From: JBBDWK01 sp040902885
GTDB lineage: Bacteria > Acidobacteriota > Terriglobia > Bryobacterales > Bryobacteraceae
Assembly: GCA_040902885.1 (NCBI GenBank)
Contig: JBBDWK010000003.1
Location: 1-51,725, forward strand
Reading direction: 5' to 3'
Length of the DNA stretch: 51,725 nt
The position numbers and the translations under genes were made by a program. Within the stretch, counting starts at the first letter, position 1; every line of letters begins with the position of its first letter. The notes below the pieces were generated by a model, which was given only the letters and a program-made list of their open reading frames with translations, made no database searches and had not been told where the DNA came from. Below are positions 23,896-32,964 of the stretch, one piece after another.

Positions 23896-25806
23896 TTGTG
23901 CGGAATTGCCGGTTACACGCATCTTCAGAGGCGCGCTGAGAGCGGGTTCATTCGGAAGATTGCCGCTTCGCTGACCCACCGGGGTCCCGATCAGCAGGGT
24001 ATTTACGAATCGGACAAGGTCTCGCTGGCGGGTGTGCGCCTGAAGATCATCGATCTTGAGGGTGGGGATCAGCCGGTGTTCGACGAGAGCGGCGACTCGG
24101 CAATCGTCTTCAACGGCGAGATCTATAACCACGCCGAGTTGCGCCGCGAGCTCGAAGGGCGCGGCCGCCGCTTTCGCTCCCGCTGCGATACAGAAGTGGT
24201 GCTGCAAGCCTTTCTGGAGTGGGATACCGCCGCCTTTTCGCGCCTGCGAGGAATGTTCGCCGCGGCCGTATGGTCGAAATCCCGGCAGCGCCTGGTTCTG
24301 GCCCGCGACCGCCTCGGGATCAAGCCGCTCTACGTCTACCGCGCGGGACAGGATGTCTATTTCGGCTCCGAGCTAAAGGCCATTCTGGCGCACCGCGATG
24401 TGCCGCGCCGCCTCGATCTCGAAGGCCTCAACGACTACCTTTCACTGAATTACGTACCAGGGCCGCGAACTCTTGTGGAAGGCATCGAGAAGCTTCCGCC
24501 GGGCCACTGGCTCGAGTGGCATGAGGGCGTGGTGAGAATGGAGCCGTGGTGGCAACTCGAGTTCCAGCCGGATCCGAAGCTGACCCTCGAGGCGGCGCGC
24601 GAAGAGCTCGACCGGCTGCTCGGCGAGGCCGTGCGGGAGCATCTGATCTCCGACGTTCCGCTGGGCGTATGGGCCAGCGGCGGCCTCGACTCTTCCACCA
24701 TTGTTCATTATGCGGCCGGCGCCCGAAGTCTGAAGACCTTCTCCATATCCTTCAAAGGGCGCGGTTTCGATGAGAGCCAATACTTCCGCGAAATCGCCCG
24801 AATTTATGGCTGCGATCACCACGAGTTCGACATCAACGCGGACCTGGAGCTAGCCTCGGCGATCGAGGAGTTGGCGTGGTATTCCGACGAGCCCAGCGCG
24901 GATGCGGGCGCGCTTCCCGTGTGGTTCCTCTCGCGCATGAGCCGCCGGCACGTCACCGTCGCGCTTTCGGGCGAGGGCGCCGACGAGCTTTTCGGCGGCT
25001 ACCTCACTTATCTCGCCGATGACTGCGCGAAAGCGCTGCGGCTGACGCCCGCGGCAGGACGCAATCTGGCCTTACGCGGGCTGCATCGCTGGTGGCCGGT
25101 TTCGGACGACAAGATCGGCTTGGAATACAAGCTGAAGCGCCTGCTGGAAGGCTCGCTGCTCTCTCCCGCGGCCGCCCACTGTTACTGGAATGGAACTTTT
25201 TCCGCGGAGCAGAAGGCCGCCATCTGCCCCGGCATTCCATCCAAGCCGCCTTCGTGCGCGCAGTCCGCGGAGAGTGCCGCCTGCCTGAACCGCTTTCTGC
25301 TGCTCGACCAGACAACGTATCTTCCGGACGATATTCTGTACAAGGTAGACCGGATGAGCATGGCGCATTCGCTCGAGGTGCGCCCTCCCTTCCTCGATCA
25401 CCGGATCGCGGAGTTTGCGGCGCGCCTGCCGGAGAACCTCAAGGTTCGCGGCTTCCGCACGAAGTTCCTGCTGCGCGATCTGATGAAAGACAAGCTTCCT
25501 GCGTCGATTCTGAAACGGAGGAAGACCGGCCTCGACATTCCGGCTCACGAATGGTTCCGGGGCGTCCTCCGTCCGTTGCTGCTGGACACGCTGACGCACG
25601 AGCGCCTGAAGTCAACCGGCATCTTCGATGCGGATGCGGTACATCGCCTGATTCGGAGTCACCAGGAGCGCCGTGTTAACGTCGGTTATCATTTATGGGG
25701 CCTGCTGACGCTGATTCTTTGGATGAACCGGTGGGGAATTCAAGCCGCAAATCATCCGGAGCGGCCGATCGCTACCAGTTCATCGTTATCCTCGTTTCCG
25801 CGCTGA
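23896..25806 (+). CDS. asnB: Asparagine synthase (glutamine-hydrolysing)
   Basis: This 636-residue enzyme has an N-terminal Ntn glutaminase with nucleophile Cys2 (MCGIAGYTH), FNGEIYNH and RDRLGIKPL. The C-terminal synthetase has pyrophosphate loop SGGLDSS (261-267), SGEGADELFGGY and VRPPFLDH. The start is a TTG at 23896, defined because the enzyme must begin Met-Cys; GGAGG is about 11 nt upstream. The last 25 residues look unusual and overlap the start of the next gene by 112 bases, so part of this tail may be only the product of the overlap. Besides asparagine synthesis, such enzymes in polysaccharide gene neighbourhoods can amidate sugars. The GT39 neighbour leaves this open. Confidence 0.93.
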   Translation: MCGIAGYTHLQRRAESGFIRKIAASLTHRGPDQQGIYESDKVSLAGVRLKIIDLEGGDQPVFDESGDSAIVFNGEIYNHAELRRELEGRGRRFRSRCDTEVVLQAFLEWDTAAFSRLRGMFAAAVWSKSRQRLVLARDRLGIKPLYVYRAGQDVYFGSELKAILAHRDVPRRLDLEGLNDYLSLNYVPGPRTLVEGIEKLPPGHWLEWHEGVVRMEPWWQLEFQPDPKLTLEAAREELDRLLGEAVREHLISDVPLGVWASGGLDSSTIVHYAAGARSLKTFSISFKGRGFDESQYFREIARIYGCDHHEFDINADLELASAIEELAWYSDEPSADAGALPVWFLSRMSRRHVTVALSGEGADELFGGYLTYLADDCAKALRLTPAAGRNLALRGLHRWWPVSDDKIGLEYKLKRLLEGSLLSPAAAHCYWNGTFSAEQKAAICPGIPSKPPSCAQSAESAACLNRFLLLDQTTYLPDDILYKVDRMSMAHSLEVRPPFLDHRIAEFAARLPENLKVRGFRTKFLLRDLMKDKLPASILKRRKTGLDIPAHEWFRGVLRPLLLDTLTHERLKSTGIFDADAVHRLIRSHQERRVNVGYHLWGLLTLILWMNRWGIQAANHPERPIATSSSLSSFPR

Positions 25807-27521
25807 TTTTTCTGGGATGCATCGTCAGTCCTCCGGGGCTGATGGACGATGTGGACGCCGTGCAGGCGCAGATTGCACGGACCATGCTGGATTCGGGAGA
25901 TTGGGTCACCGCGCGTTTGAACGGCGTCGCATACCTGGAAAAGTCGCCGCTCAAGTATTGGACGATAGCGATCTCGTTCGCCATTTTCGGGGTGCGCGAC
26001 TGGGCGGCGCGGCTGCCGCTGGCCCTCTCTGTGGTCCTTCTCTGCTGGGTCACCGCCCGTTTCTCCGCCTGGGCGTTCGGCCAGACGGCCGGTCTATGGT
26101 CCGGCCTGGTCATCTCCACTTCCGTAGGTCTGTTCTTGTTCACTCGCATTCTGATTCCGGATGCAATGCTCACGCTCGCCATTGTCACGGGAATCTGGTC
26201 GCTGATGCGCGCGATGGACGACGGGGAGCGGCATCCGCAAGCGTGGGCGATGCTGTTCTGGGCTTGTATCGGAGCCGGGCTGCTGCTGAAAGGACTGATC
26301 GCCGCGCTGTTCCCGGCAGCGGCGGGCGGGCTCTATCTGCTGCTCTCCGGCCGACTGTTCGCGCGGAAGACGTGGCGGCGGCTGCACATCTTTTCCGGCA
26401 TCGCGCTGATGCTGGCTATTGCCGCTCCCTGGCACGTGCTGGCCACGCTGCGCAACCCTCCCTACTTCGACTTCACCATGCGCAGCGAGCCGGGCGTCTA
26501 TCGCGGTTTCTTCTGGTTTTATTTCATGAACGAGCACGTGCTGCGCTTTCTCAATCTGCGCCATCCGCGCGATTACAACACGGTGCCCCGGCTCTACTTC
26601 TGGCTTTTTCACTTGCTGTGGCTGTTTCCATGGAGCGTCTATCTGCCCGTGCTGGCCAAGCTGGAGTATCGCCGTCCGGAGCGCGCTGCACAGGTCCGTC
26701 TGATGGCGCTGTGCTGGGCCGGATTCATTCTGATCTTCTTCTCGTTCTCGACCACGCAGGAGTATTACTCGATGCCGGCCTATCCGGCCTTCGCGTTGCT
26801 GCTGGGTTCGGCGATTGCGAGCGGGCATCCCTGGCTGCGATACGGAACGCGCGTGGCGGGTGGTATCGCAGCGGCGGCCTGCCTCGCAATCGGCGCGATC
26901 CTTGTGCGGGTTCACGGCGTTCCCGCTCCGGGAGACATCGCGGGCGCGCTCACGCACAATCCGGATGTCTACACGCTCTCGCTCGGTCATATGAAGGACC
27001 TGACGCTGGAGTCGTTCGCCTATCTGCGGCTGCCTCTGGCAGTTGCGGGCATTGCGCTGCTGTTCGGAGCGGTCGGGGCGTGGCGCTCGCGGATCTGGTG
27101 TCTCGCGGCGATGATGGTGTTGTTCTTCCACGCGGCAAGGCTGGCGCTGATTACGTTCGATCCGTATTTGGGCTCGCGTCCGCTGGCCGAGGCGTTACAG
27201 CGTGTGCCGGAGGGACGGCTCATCGTCGACGATCAGTATTACGCGTTCTCGTCGGTGTTCTTCTATGCGAACCGCGATGCATTGCTGCTCAACGGGCGCG
27301 TCAACAATCTGGAGTATGGATCTTACGCACCCGGCGCGCCTGATGTCTTCATCGGCGACAAGGAGTTCCGCCGCTTGTGGGCGAGCGGCGGGCGCTGCTA
27401 CCTGGTGGCCAACGATCCCGAACGCGCACGCTTTGAGCGGCTGATAGGCGCCGCGAACCTGCACGCGATCGCCGAGAGCGGCGGCAAGTTTCTGATGAGC
27501 AACCGCGCGCCAGGTCGATAA
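25695..27521 (+). CDS. GT39/ArnT-like membrane glycosyltransferase
   Basis: This 608-residue polytopic protein has about 11-12 predicted membrane helices and an extracellular loop. The catalytic acidic pair is Asp51-Asp52 (GLMDDVDAVQAQIARTM), followed by LEKSPLKYWTIA, as in PMT_2/ArnT enzymes that transfer sugars from polyprenyl phosphate to lipid A, glycans or proteins. A soluble C-terminal region is at about 490-608. The frame opens at ATG 25695 inside the asparagine synthase gene; a GTG at 25731 is an alternative. It ends 6 bp before the convergent sulfatase. A role in modifying surface glycolipid is inferred. Confidence 0.9.
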   Translation: MGPADADSLDEPVGNSSRKSSGAADRYQFIVILVSALIFLGCIVSPPGLMDDVDAVQAQIARTMLDSGDWVTARLNGVAYLEKSPLKYWTIAISFAIFGVRDWAARLPLALSVVLLCWVTARFSAWAFGQTAGLWSGLVISTSVGLFLFTRILIPDAMLTLAIVTGIWSLMRAMDDGERHPQAWAMLFWACIGAGLLLKGLIAALFPAAAGGLYLLLSGRLFARKTWRRLHIFSGIALMLAIAAPWHVLATLRNPPYFDFTMRSEPGVYRGFFWFYFMNEHVLRFLNLRHPRDYNTVPRLYFWLFHLLWLFPWSVYLPVLAKLEYRRPERAAQVRLMALCWAGFILIFFSFSTTQEYYSMPAYPAFALLLGSAIASGHPWLRYGTRVAGGIAAAACLAIGAILVRVHGVPAPGDIAGALTHNPDVYTLSLGHMKDLTLESFAYLRLPLAVAGIALLFGAVGAWRSRIWCLAAMMVLFFHAARLALITFDPYLGSRPLAEALQRVPEGRLIVDDQYYAFSSVFFYANRDALLLNGRVNNLEYGSYAPGAPDVFIGDKEFRRLWASGGRCYLVANDPERARFERLIGAANLHAIAESGGKFLMSNRAPGR

Positions 27522-27527
27522 TCCGGC

Positions 27528-29066
27528 TCATCTCCGGCGGCGGCCGCCTCTGCTCTGGCCTTTCCTGTTGTCGGGAGCCCTCCGCACTGCATCCAGGCGC
27601 TCATCATGCGAGGTGACGGCATACGCCGGCGTCTTCATGCCCGCAATCTTCACCGGCGCCGGACGATCGGCCCGCCACTTCGTCAGCTCGTGGGAGTACT
27701 GTTCCACGCGTTCGCGCTGTCTCAGATCTTTGGCCAGATTCCGGTCTTCTTTCGGGTCGTTGCGCAGATCGTACAACTCCCGGCTGCCCGTGCAGTCCAG
27801 GCTGTTGTCTATGAATTTCCATCGCCCGTCCAGGACCATGCCGCTTCGCAACTGGGAATAGCACCGGTCTTTCCATTGCGGATCCTTGCCGCGTGCCAGC
27901 CGGACGAAACTGCGTCCCTGCACGCCGTCGGGTACCGGCAAACCCACGGTCTCGAGAATCGACGGCGCCAGATCTGTGTTCTCGACAACCTTATCCACCA
28001 GGCGCCCGCCGTTCTCAGGGGCCCCCTTCGGCCCTCGCCAAAGCAGCGGCACGCGCGCCGACCCCTCGTACTGCAGCCCCTTGAACCATCGGCCGCGATC
28101 CCCCAGCATGTTGCCGTGATCCGCCGTGAACAGCACGAGCGTGTTGCCGGCCATCCCCAGGCGCTCGAGTTCGGTGAGCAGCTTTCCAACATGAGCATCC
28201 ACGTGGGTGATCGCCGCATAATAGAGGGAGCTCATCACTCGCATCATGCGCTCATCGTCGACATATTGCCGCTTCGCCCGGTCCCTCTGAGCGGCGCGAA
28301 TTTCACGCGCATTGGCGGGCAGCTTTGGAACCGGCATTGCGCTCGGATCGTACATCCCGAAGTATGGCTGCGGCTCGACCGACGGTGAATGCGGTTTCAG
28401 ATAACTCGTGAATAGAAACCACGGCTGCGAATTGCCTTTCCGGCTGCGCAGGTAATCGATCGATCTCGCTGTAATCCAGTCGGTCTCAAAGTCTTCTTCG
28501 GGATACTTGAATTGGCCGACGTCGCGGCCCAGAGGGTCGTCCGGCCAAGGGCACGTGCCCGCAACGATCGGCCATTTCGCCGGCGATCCATGCTTCTTGC
28601 GCAGGTACTCGTTATAGCCCAGCTCAGGCGCCGGCCCTTCGGAGCTGAAGCTCCAAAACTGGTCGAATCCATAGCCGAAGCGAACCGGAGTGTAGTGTAG
28701 CTTGCCGGAGATCGCCGTGTGATAGCCGTAGTGTCTCAGAATCGAAGGCAGAAAGATCTCGCCGTTATGAGCGGAGATGCCGTTCGATGTAACGCCGTTC
28801 ACATGGGCGTAACGCCCTGTGAACGCACATGCGCGCGCGGGCGAGCACACCGGCGACACGGTGTAGGAGTTGGAGAATCGCACTCCATCACGGGCCAGCC
28901 GATCGAGATTTGGCGTCTGCACGACAGGATGCTTTTCGCAGCCCATCGCGTCCCACCTCATCTCGTCCACCATGATGAAGAGGATGTTCGGCCGTTGAGG
29001 AGCGGCAGGCAGCGAAGCGGCTGCGGCCGCGCTTGCGAGGAATTCACGCCGGGAGAAGGTGCTCAT
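27528..29066 (-). CDS. Tat-exported sulfatase (Cys-type)
   Basis: This 512-residue arylsulfatase-family enzyme has a twin-arginine signal (STFSRREFLASAAAAASLP). Metal-binding Asp34 lies in IMVDEMRWD. The Cys-type maturation motif is CSPAR at 74-78, where Cys74 would be turned into formylglycine by an FGE or anaerobic maturase, neither of which is in this window. FTADHGNMLGDRG carries further metal ligands. The first in-frame ATG with a Tat signal is 29066; the reading frame extends to 29174 without evidence. The substrate is probably a sulfated polysaccharide, as for related exported sulfatases. It converges with the glycosyltransferase gene. Confidence 0.92.
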   Translation of the reverse strand: MSTFSRREFLASAAAAASLPAAPQRPNILFIMVDEMRWDAMGCEKHPVVQTPNLDRLARDGVRFSNSYTVSPVCSPARACAFTGRYAHVNGVTSNGISAHNGEIFLPSILRHYGYHTAISGKLHYTPVRFGYGFDQFWSFSSEGPAPELGYNEYLRKKHGSPAKWPIVAGTCPWPDDPLGRDVGQFKYPEEDFETDWITARSIDYLRSRKGNSQPWFLFTSYLKPHSPSVEPQPYFGMYDPSAMPVPKLPANAREIRAAQRDRAKRQYVDDERMMRVMSSLYYAAITHVDAHVGKLLTELERLGMAGNTLVLFTADHGNMLGDRGRWFKGLQYEGSARVPLLWRGPKGAPENGGRLVDKVVENTDLAPSILETVGLPVPDGVQGRSFVRLARGKDPQWKDRCYSQLRSGMVLDGRWKFIDNSLDCTGSRELYDLRNDPKEDRNLAKDLRQRERVEQYSHELTKWRADRPAPVKIAGMKTPAYAVTSHDERLDAVRRAPDNRKGQSRGGRRRR

Positions 29067-29225
29067 GACGTGCCTATAGTTATATCGCTTCCTGGACCGG
29101 CCGCGGGAACAACTGCGGCCAGGAATGCTGGTGGATCTTAAGATGCGGTGGGAGCGCGAAGCGCGCCGCCGCAAGACATCGCTTTCCGCGGTTCAATCGG
29201 CGAGATGCGCCGCGCCGGCGCCTGG

Positions 29226-29231
29226 TATCTT
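29226..29231 (+). promoter_or_regulatory. Candidate -10 for the VOC-family gene (leaderless)
   Basis: TATCTT is followed by 6 nt and then the ATG at 29238. This matches the spacing of other putative leaderless genes in the window. The match to TATAAT is 4 of 6. Confidence 0.3.
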
Positions 29232-29237
29232 GATCCC

Positions 29238-29699
29238 ATGCCGCATCCATCCGGAGACTCGCCGGCCTCTGGCGGTGCCTCGGCCCGCCATGCGGTCACA
29301 AAGGCAGTGCCGTTTTTCAACGTAACCGATATCGAGGCCTCTCTTCGGTTTTACGTAGACGGGCTCGGTTTTGTCCTCACCAACCGTTGGAGTCCCGAGG
29401 GACGCATCCGTTGGTGTTGGCTCGAACTCGACAAGGTGGCCATCATGCTCCAGGAGTACTGGCGAGATGGCCGCCAAGCGGGCGCTCCGGAGGGACCCCT
29501 CGGCCAAGCCGTTTCGATCTGCCTTTTCTGTGAGGACACCCTGGCGGTCTACCGGGACCTCACATCGCGCGGCATTCCCGCAACACGCCCGTTTGTGGGC
29601 AACGGGCTGTGGGTGACCTCCGTAACTGATCCCGACGGTTATCGCTTGGACTTTGAAAGCCCTACGGAAGTACCGGAAGAAACGGTCTATTCTGCGTAG
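29238..29699 (+). CDS. VOC-superfamily protein (glyoxalase/bleomycin-resistance-like)
   Basis: This 153-residue protein has the paired beta-alpha-beta-beta-beta pattern of the vicinal-oxygen-chelate fold: AVPFFNVTDIEASLRFYVDGLGF, then WCWLELDKVAIMLQEYW and a second half with SICLFCEDTLAVYRDLTSRGI, VTSVTDPDGYRLDFESPT. A metal ligand candidate is Glu144 in LDFESPT; others are not obvious, so the catalytic identity is open. The ATG at 29238 was preferred over the upstream frame opening at 29148 because of the TATCTT spacing and the domain start. It is a single gene between divergent and convergent neighbours. Confidence 0.85.
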   Translation: MPHPSGDSPASGGASARHAVTKAVPFFNVTDIEASLRFYVDGLGFVLTNRWSPEGRIRWCWLELDKVAIMLQEYWRDGRQAGAPEGPLGQAVSICLFCEDTLAVYRDLTSRGIPATRPFVGNGLWVTSVTDPDGYRLDFESPTEVPEETVYSA

Positions 29700-29735
29700 C
29701 GCAACCATGTGCCCGTTCCCTATAGGGCGCGGGCC

Positions 29736-29754
29736 GGGGACGAGGGCGTCCGCC
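29736..29754. terminator. Short GC-rich hairpin between convergent genes
   Basis: GGACG at 29738-29742 and CGTCC at 29747-29751 pair around a 4-nt loop. Two more G/C pairs can form outside with a bulge. It lies between the convergent VOC and cimA ends. There is no U-run, so it would be a weak or factor-assisted terminator. Confidence 0.35.
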
Positions 29755-29762
29755 CCACAAAA

Positions 29763-31355
29763 CTACACGCCCCAGCAGTAGTCTTCTACCGCCTTCTCCA
29801 CCGAATCGTCGGTCTCCGTCAGCCGCATCAGCTCCAGCCGGATCGCATCCACGAGCGCGCTCCAACTGGCCTCGATCACGTTGTCCGAAACGCCCACTGT
29901 CGACCAGCTCCTGCGATGATCGCTCCACTCGATGAGCACCCGGACGCGGGCCGCGGTGCCCTTCTTCGAATCGAGCACGCGCACCTTGTAATCAGTAAGG
30001 CGCACGTCGGAAATGCTCGGGTAGACCTTCGCAAGACACTTTCGCAGGCAGACGTGCAGCGCGTGGAATGGGCCGTGCCCGCTGGCCTGCTCGGAGTGTA
30101 CGCCGTCCTGGGCTTTGAGCATGACGGACGCCTCGGCGAGCGCATGCTGCTTCATACGGACCTCATAGTTGATCACGTCGAAGAAGTGACGCCCCGGGTA
30201 GAGGGTCTCCCAAAGCAGCAGCTCGAAGGTGCCGTCCGAGGCTTCGAGCTCATAACCCTCGTACTCCATCTGCTTGATCCGCTCGAGTAACGCCCGGCGG
30301 GCGTCCTCCGGGATGCGCTCGGAGAGTTCCTTGATCTTGTAGAGGAGATTGCCGCGGCCCGAGAGCTCGCTGACCAGCACGCGCTGGCGGTTGCCCACGC
30401 TCTCCGGCGCTACGTGCTCATACGTGGCCGAGTCCTTCAAAACCGCGCTCACGTGAATGCCGCCTTTGTGCGCGAATGCGCTCTGGCCTACGTATGGCTG
30501 ATCGCGCCGCAATGGCAGGTTGGCCAGCTCGGCGATGAAGCGCGCCACGGAGGAGAGCGCCGTCAGCTTCTCCGGCCCGATCGTGGTATGCCCGAACTTC
30601 AACTCCAGATTGGCGATGATCGAGGAGAGGTTGGCGTTTCCGCACCGCTCGCCGTAACCGTTCATGCAGCCCTGCACGTGCGTAAAGCCCTGCTCCACGG
30701 CCGCCAGCGCATTGGCTACGGCGACGTCGGCATCGTTGTGGGTGTGAATGCCGAGAACGCCATCGAAGCGCTTGCGCACCTCCGCGCAGATCTCGGTCAG
30801 GCGTCCGGTAAGCGTTCCGCCGTTGGTATCGCACAGGCAGAGTACGCTCGCGCCCGCGTTCTTCGCCGCCTCCAGCGTTCGCAGGGCGAAATCCGGGTTG
30901 GCGATGTAGCCGTCGAAGAAATGCTCCGCGTCGTAAACGACTTCCTTGCCGCGCTCCCTCAGGTAGCAGACGGTTTCCGAAATCAGCTTCAGGTTTTCTT
31001 CTTCGGTGATGTTGAGCGCGCGTTTGGTGTGCAGATCCCAGCTCTTGCCGAAGATCGCCACCGCCGGCGTTCCGGCCTCCACCAGCGCGGCCACGTTGCG
31101 GTCCTCGTGCACAGGATTCCTCGCAAAGCGCGTGGAGCCGAAAGCCGTCAGCTTGGCGTGCTTCAGGTTCAGCTCCCGCGCGCGCTCGAAGAACTCCTTG
31201 TCCTTGGGGTTCGAACCGGGCCACCCGCCTTCGATGTAGTCGATGCCCAGGTCGTCCAGCTTCTGCGCGATACTCAGCTTGTCGTCCACGGAGAACGAGA
31301 CGGCCTCTCCCTGAGTGCCGTCCCGCAACGTGGTGTCGAACGTGAAGATTTTCAT
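29763..31355 (-). CDS. cimA: Citramalate synthase
   Basis: This 530-residue enzyme of the isopropylmalate/homocitrate synthase family starts with FTFDTTLRDGTQGE (catalytic Arg and metal Asp). It has IDYIEGGWPGSNPKD, typical of CimA, the metal-binding HTHNDADVAVAN, and a C-terminal LeuA-type dimer domain for feedback control. Citramalate synthase condenses pyruvate and acetyl-CoA to (R)-citramalate, giving 2-oxobutyrate for isoleucine without threonine. The start overlaps the ilvC stop by 4 bases, so it is the last gene of an ilvB-ilvN-ilvC-cimA operon. The position strongly supports the isoleucine role over leucine or lysine. Confidence 0.93.
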   Translation of the reverse strand: MKIFTFDTTLRDGTQGEAVSFSVDDKLSIAQKLDDLGIDYIEGGWPGSNPKDKEFFERARELNLKHAKLTAFGSTRFARNPVHEDRNVAALVEAGTPAVAIFGKSWDLHTKRALNITEEENLKLISETVCYLRERGKEVVYDAEHFFDGYIANPDFALRTLEAAKNAGASVLCLCDTNGGTLTGRLTEICAEVRKRFDGVLGIHTHNDADVAVANALAAVEQGFTHVQGCMNGYGERCGNANLSSIIANLELKFGHTTIGPEKLTALSSVARFIAELANLPLRRDQPYVGQSAFAHKGGIHVSAVLKDSATYEHVAPESVGNRQRVLVSELSGRGNLLYKIKELSERIPEDARRALLERIKQMEYEGYELEASDGTFELLLWETLYPGRHFFDVINYEVRMKQHALAEASVMLKAQDGVHSEQASGHGPFHALHVCLRKCLAKVYPSISDVRLTDYKVRVLDSKKGTAARVRVLIEWSDHRRSWSTVGVSDNVIEASWSALVDAIRLELMRLTETDDSVEKAVEDYCWGV

Positions 31356-32407
31356 TTGACGCTTGCTACAGCCGGTTGCGGCTGCTCCTGTTCCTGCGGC
31401 ACGCCCGCTTCCTTCTTCTTCTTGAGGAAGGTCATCATCTCGCGCAGCTCGCGGCCCACCCGTTCAATGGGCTGATTGCGCGCGGCCTCGCGCATGGCGA
31501 GGAACTTCTTCCTCCCGGCCTTGTTCTCGCCGATCCACTGCCGCGCGAACTCGCCGGACTGCACCTCGGCCAGAATCTTGCGCATTTCCGCCCGCGTCTG
31601 CTCGTTGACCACGCGCGGCCCGCGTGTGTAATCGCCGTACTCGGCGGTGTCCGAAACGGAGTAACGCATGTAGCCGAGGCCGCCTTCCTGGATCAGGTCG
31701 ACAATCAGCTTCAGCTCGTGCAGGCACTCGAAGTAAGCGATCTCCGGCGCGTAACCGGCTTCCACCAGCGTCTCGAAGCCCGCGCGGATCAGCTCGCTCA
31801 CGCCGCCGCAGAGCACGCTCTGCTCCCCGAAAAGGTCGCTCTCGGTCTCCTCGCGGAAGTTAGTCTCGATCACGCCGGCCTTCAAACAGCCGAGCGCCAG
31901 CGCATAAGCGAGGGCGCGTTCGAGAGCCTGGCCCGACGGATTCTGATGAATCGCCACCAGCCCCGGCACGCCAACGCCTTCGGTGAATAACTCGCGAACG
32001 CGATGGCCCGGCGCCTTGGGCGCGATCATCGAAACGTCAACGTCGGCCGGAGCGGTGATTTCGCCGAAATGGACATTGAAGCCATGCGCGAACATCAGCG
32101 TCTTGCCCGCGGTCATATGGGGCGCGATGTGCTCGTTGTACAGGTCGGCCTGAATGTGATCCGAGACCAGAATCATGATGATGTTCGCCGCGCGCGCGGC
32201 CTCGGCGGTGGTCGTCACCTTGAGGCCCGCGGCCTCGGCCTTCTCCCAGGACTTGCTACCCTGGTACAGGCCCACCACCACGTCCACACCCGAATCGCGC
32301 AGATTCAGCGCGTGGGCGTGGCCCTGGCTCCCGTATCCGATAATGGCCGCCGTGCGGCCCTTCAAGTGTTTCAGATTTCCGTCTTTTTCGTAGAAGCGTC
32401 TAGCCAT
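31352..32407 (-). CDS. ilvC: Ketol-acid reductoisomerase (class I)
   Basis: This 351-residue enzyme has the NADP-binding loop GYGSQGHAHALNLRDSG at about 23-39. The following specificity segment reads LYQGSKSW. The acidic, magnesium-binding C-terminal knotted domain includes FGEQSVLCGGVSEL, FECLHELKLIVDLI and RYSVSDTAEYGDY. It reduces and isomerises acetolactate or acetohydroxybutyrate for valine and isoleucine synthesis. It is translated from the same message as ilvN, whose stop codon lies 8 bases inside this gene's start, and it overlaps cimA by 4 bases. It has about 20 residues of Gln/Pro-rich tail beyond the conserved domain. Confidence 0.97.
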   Translation of the reverse strand: MARRFYEKDGNLKHLKGRTAAIIGYGSQGHAHALNLRDSGVDVVVGLYQGSKSWEKAEAAGLKVTTTAEAARAANIIMILVSDHIQADLYNEHIAPHMTAGKTLMFAHGFNVHFGEITAPADVDVSMIAPKAPGHRVRELFTEGVGVPGLVAIHQNPSGQALERALAYALALGCLKAGVIETNFREETESDLFGEQSVLCGGVSELIRAGFETLVEAGYAPEIAYFECLHELKLIVDLIQEGGLGYMRYSVSDTAEYGDYTRGPRVVNEQTRAEMRKILAEVQSGEFARQWIGENKAGRKKFLAMREAARNQPIERVGRELREMMTFLKKKKEAGVPQEQEQPQPAVASVK

Positions 32408-32954
32408 TGAGAACTCCGTCCGTTTGTTCGATTCGTGCCGCGGCCCGGGGAGGAATGGGGGGCTGCAGCCTCAGCCTTCTGTTATCGAGCGCCATTGCAA
32501 TTACGCCCGAGCGGGTCAGTTCGATCTCGCCAAAACTCCGCATCGAAGCGATGAACTCTTCGAGTTTCTCGGGGTCTCCGGTGGCTTCGATCGTAAAAGT
32601 GTCCGCTGCGCAATCCACCATGCGGGCGCCGAAAATTCCCGCCTCGCGGGCGACTGCCTCGCGGCTCTCGGGCGCCGCTCGCACTTTCAGCAGCGCCATC
32701 TCGTGGCACACGGCGCGCGATTCCGTCAGGTCGGCGGCCTGCAGCACGTTGACCAGCTTGTTCATCTGCTTGATCACCTGGGCGCGGAGGTTGTGCTCCA
32801 CATCCACCACGATGGTCATGCGGGATAGCTCGGGGTCGAGCGTCCGGGCAACGGTGAGGCTTTCAATGTTGTACCCGCGGGCGCTCAGCAGGCCGGTAAC
32901 CCGCATGAGCGCTCCGGGCTTGTTTTCAACCAGCAGGGAAATAATCTGCAGCAT
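32400..32954 (-). CDS. ilvN: Acetolactate synthase small (regulatory) subunit
   Basis: This 184-residue protein has an N-terminal ACT domain, ISLLVENKPGALMRVTGLLSARGYNIESLTV (about 4-34), followed by the second ACT-like region. It activates the large subunit and gives valine feedback inhibition. The start is the ATG at 32954, with AAGGA about 6 nt upstream; the frame also opens at 32972. The 3' end overlaps ilvC by 8 bases, and the ilvB stop is 10 bp before the start. The usual length is about 160-170, so it carries a short C-terminal extension. Confidence 0.94.
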   Translation of the reverse strand: MLQIISLLVENKPGALMRVTGLLSARGYNIESLTVARTLDPELSRMTIVVDVEHNLRAQVIKQMNKLVNVLQAADLTESRAVCHEMALLKVRAAPESREAVAREAGIFGARMVDCAADTFTIEATGDPEKLEEFIASMRSFGEIELTRSGVIAMALDNRRLRLQPPIPPRAAARIEQTDGVLNG

Positions 32955-32964
32955 GAGATTCCTT

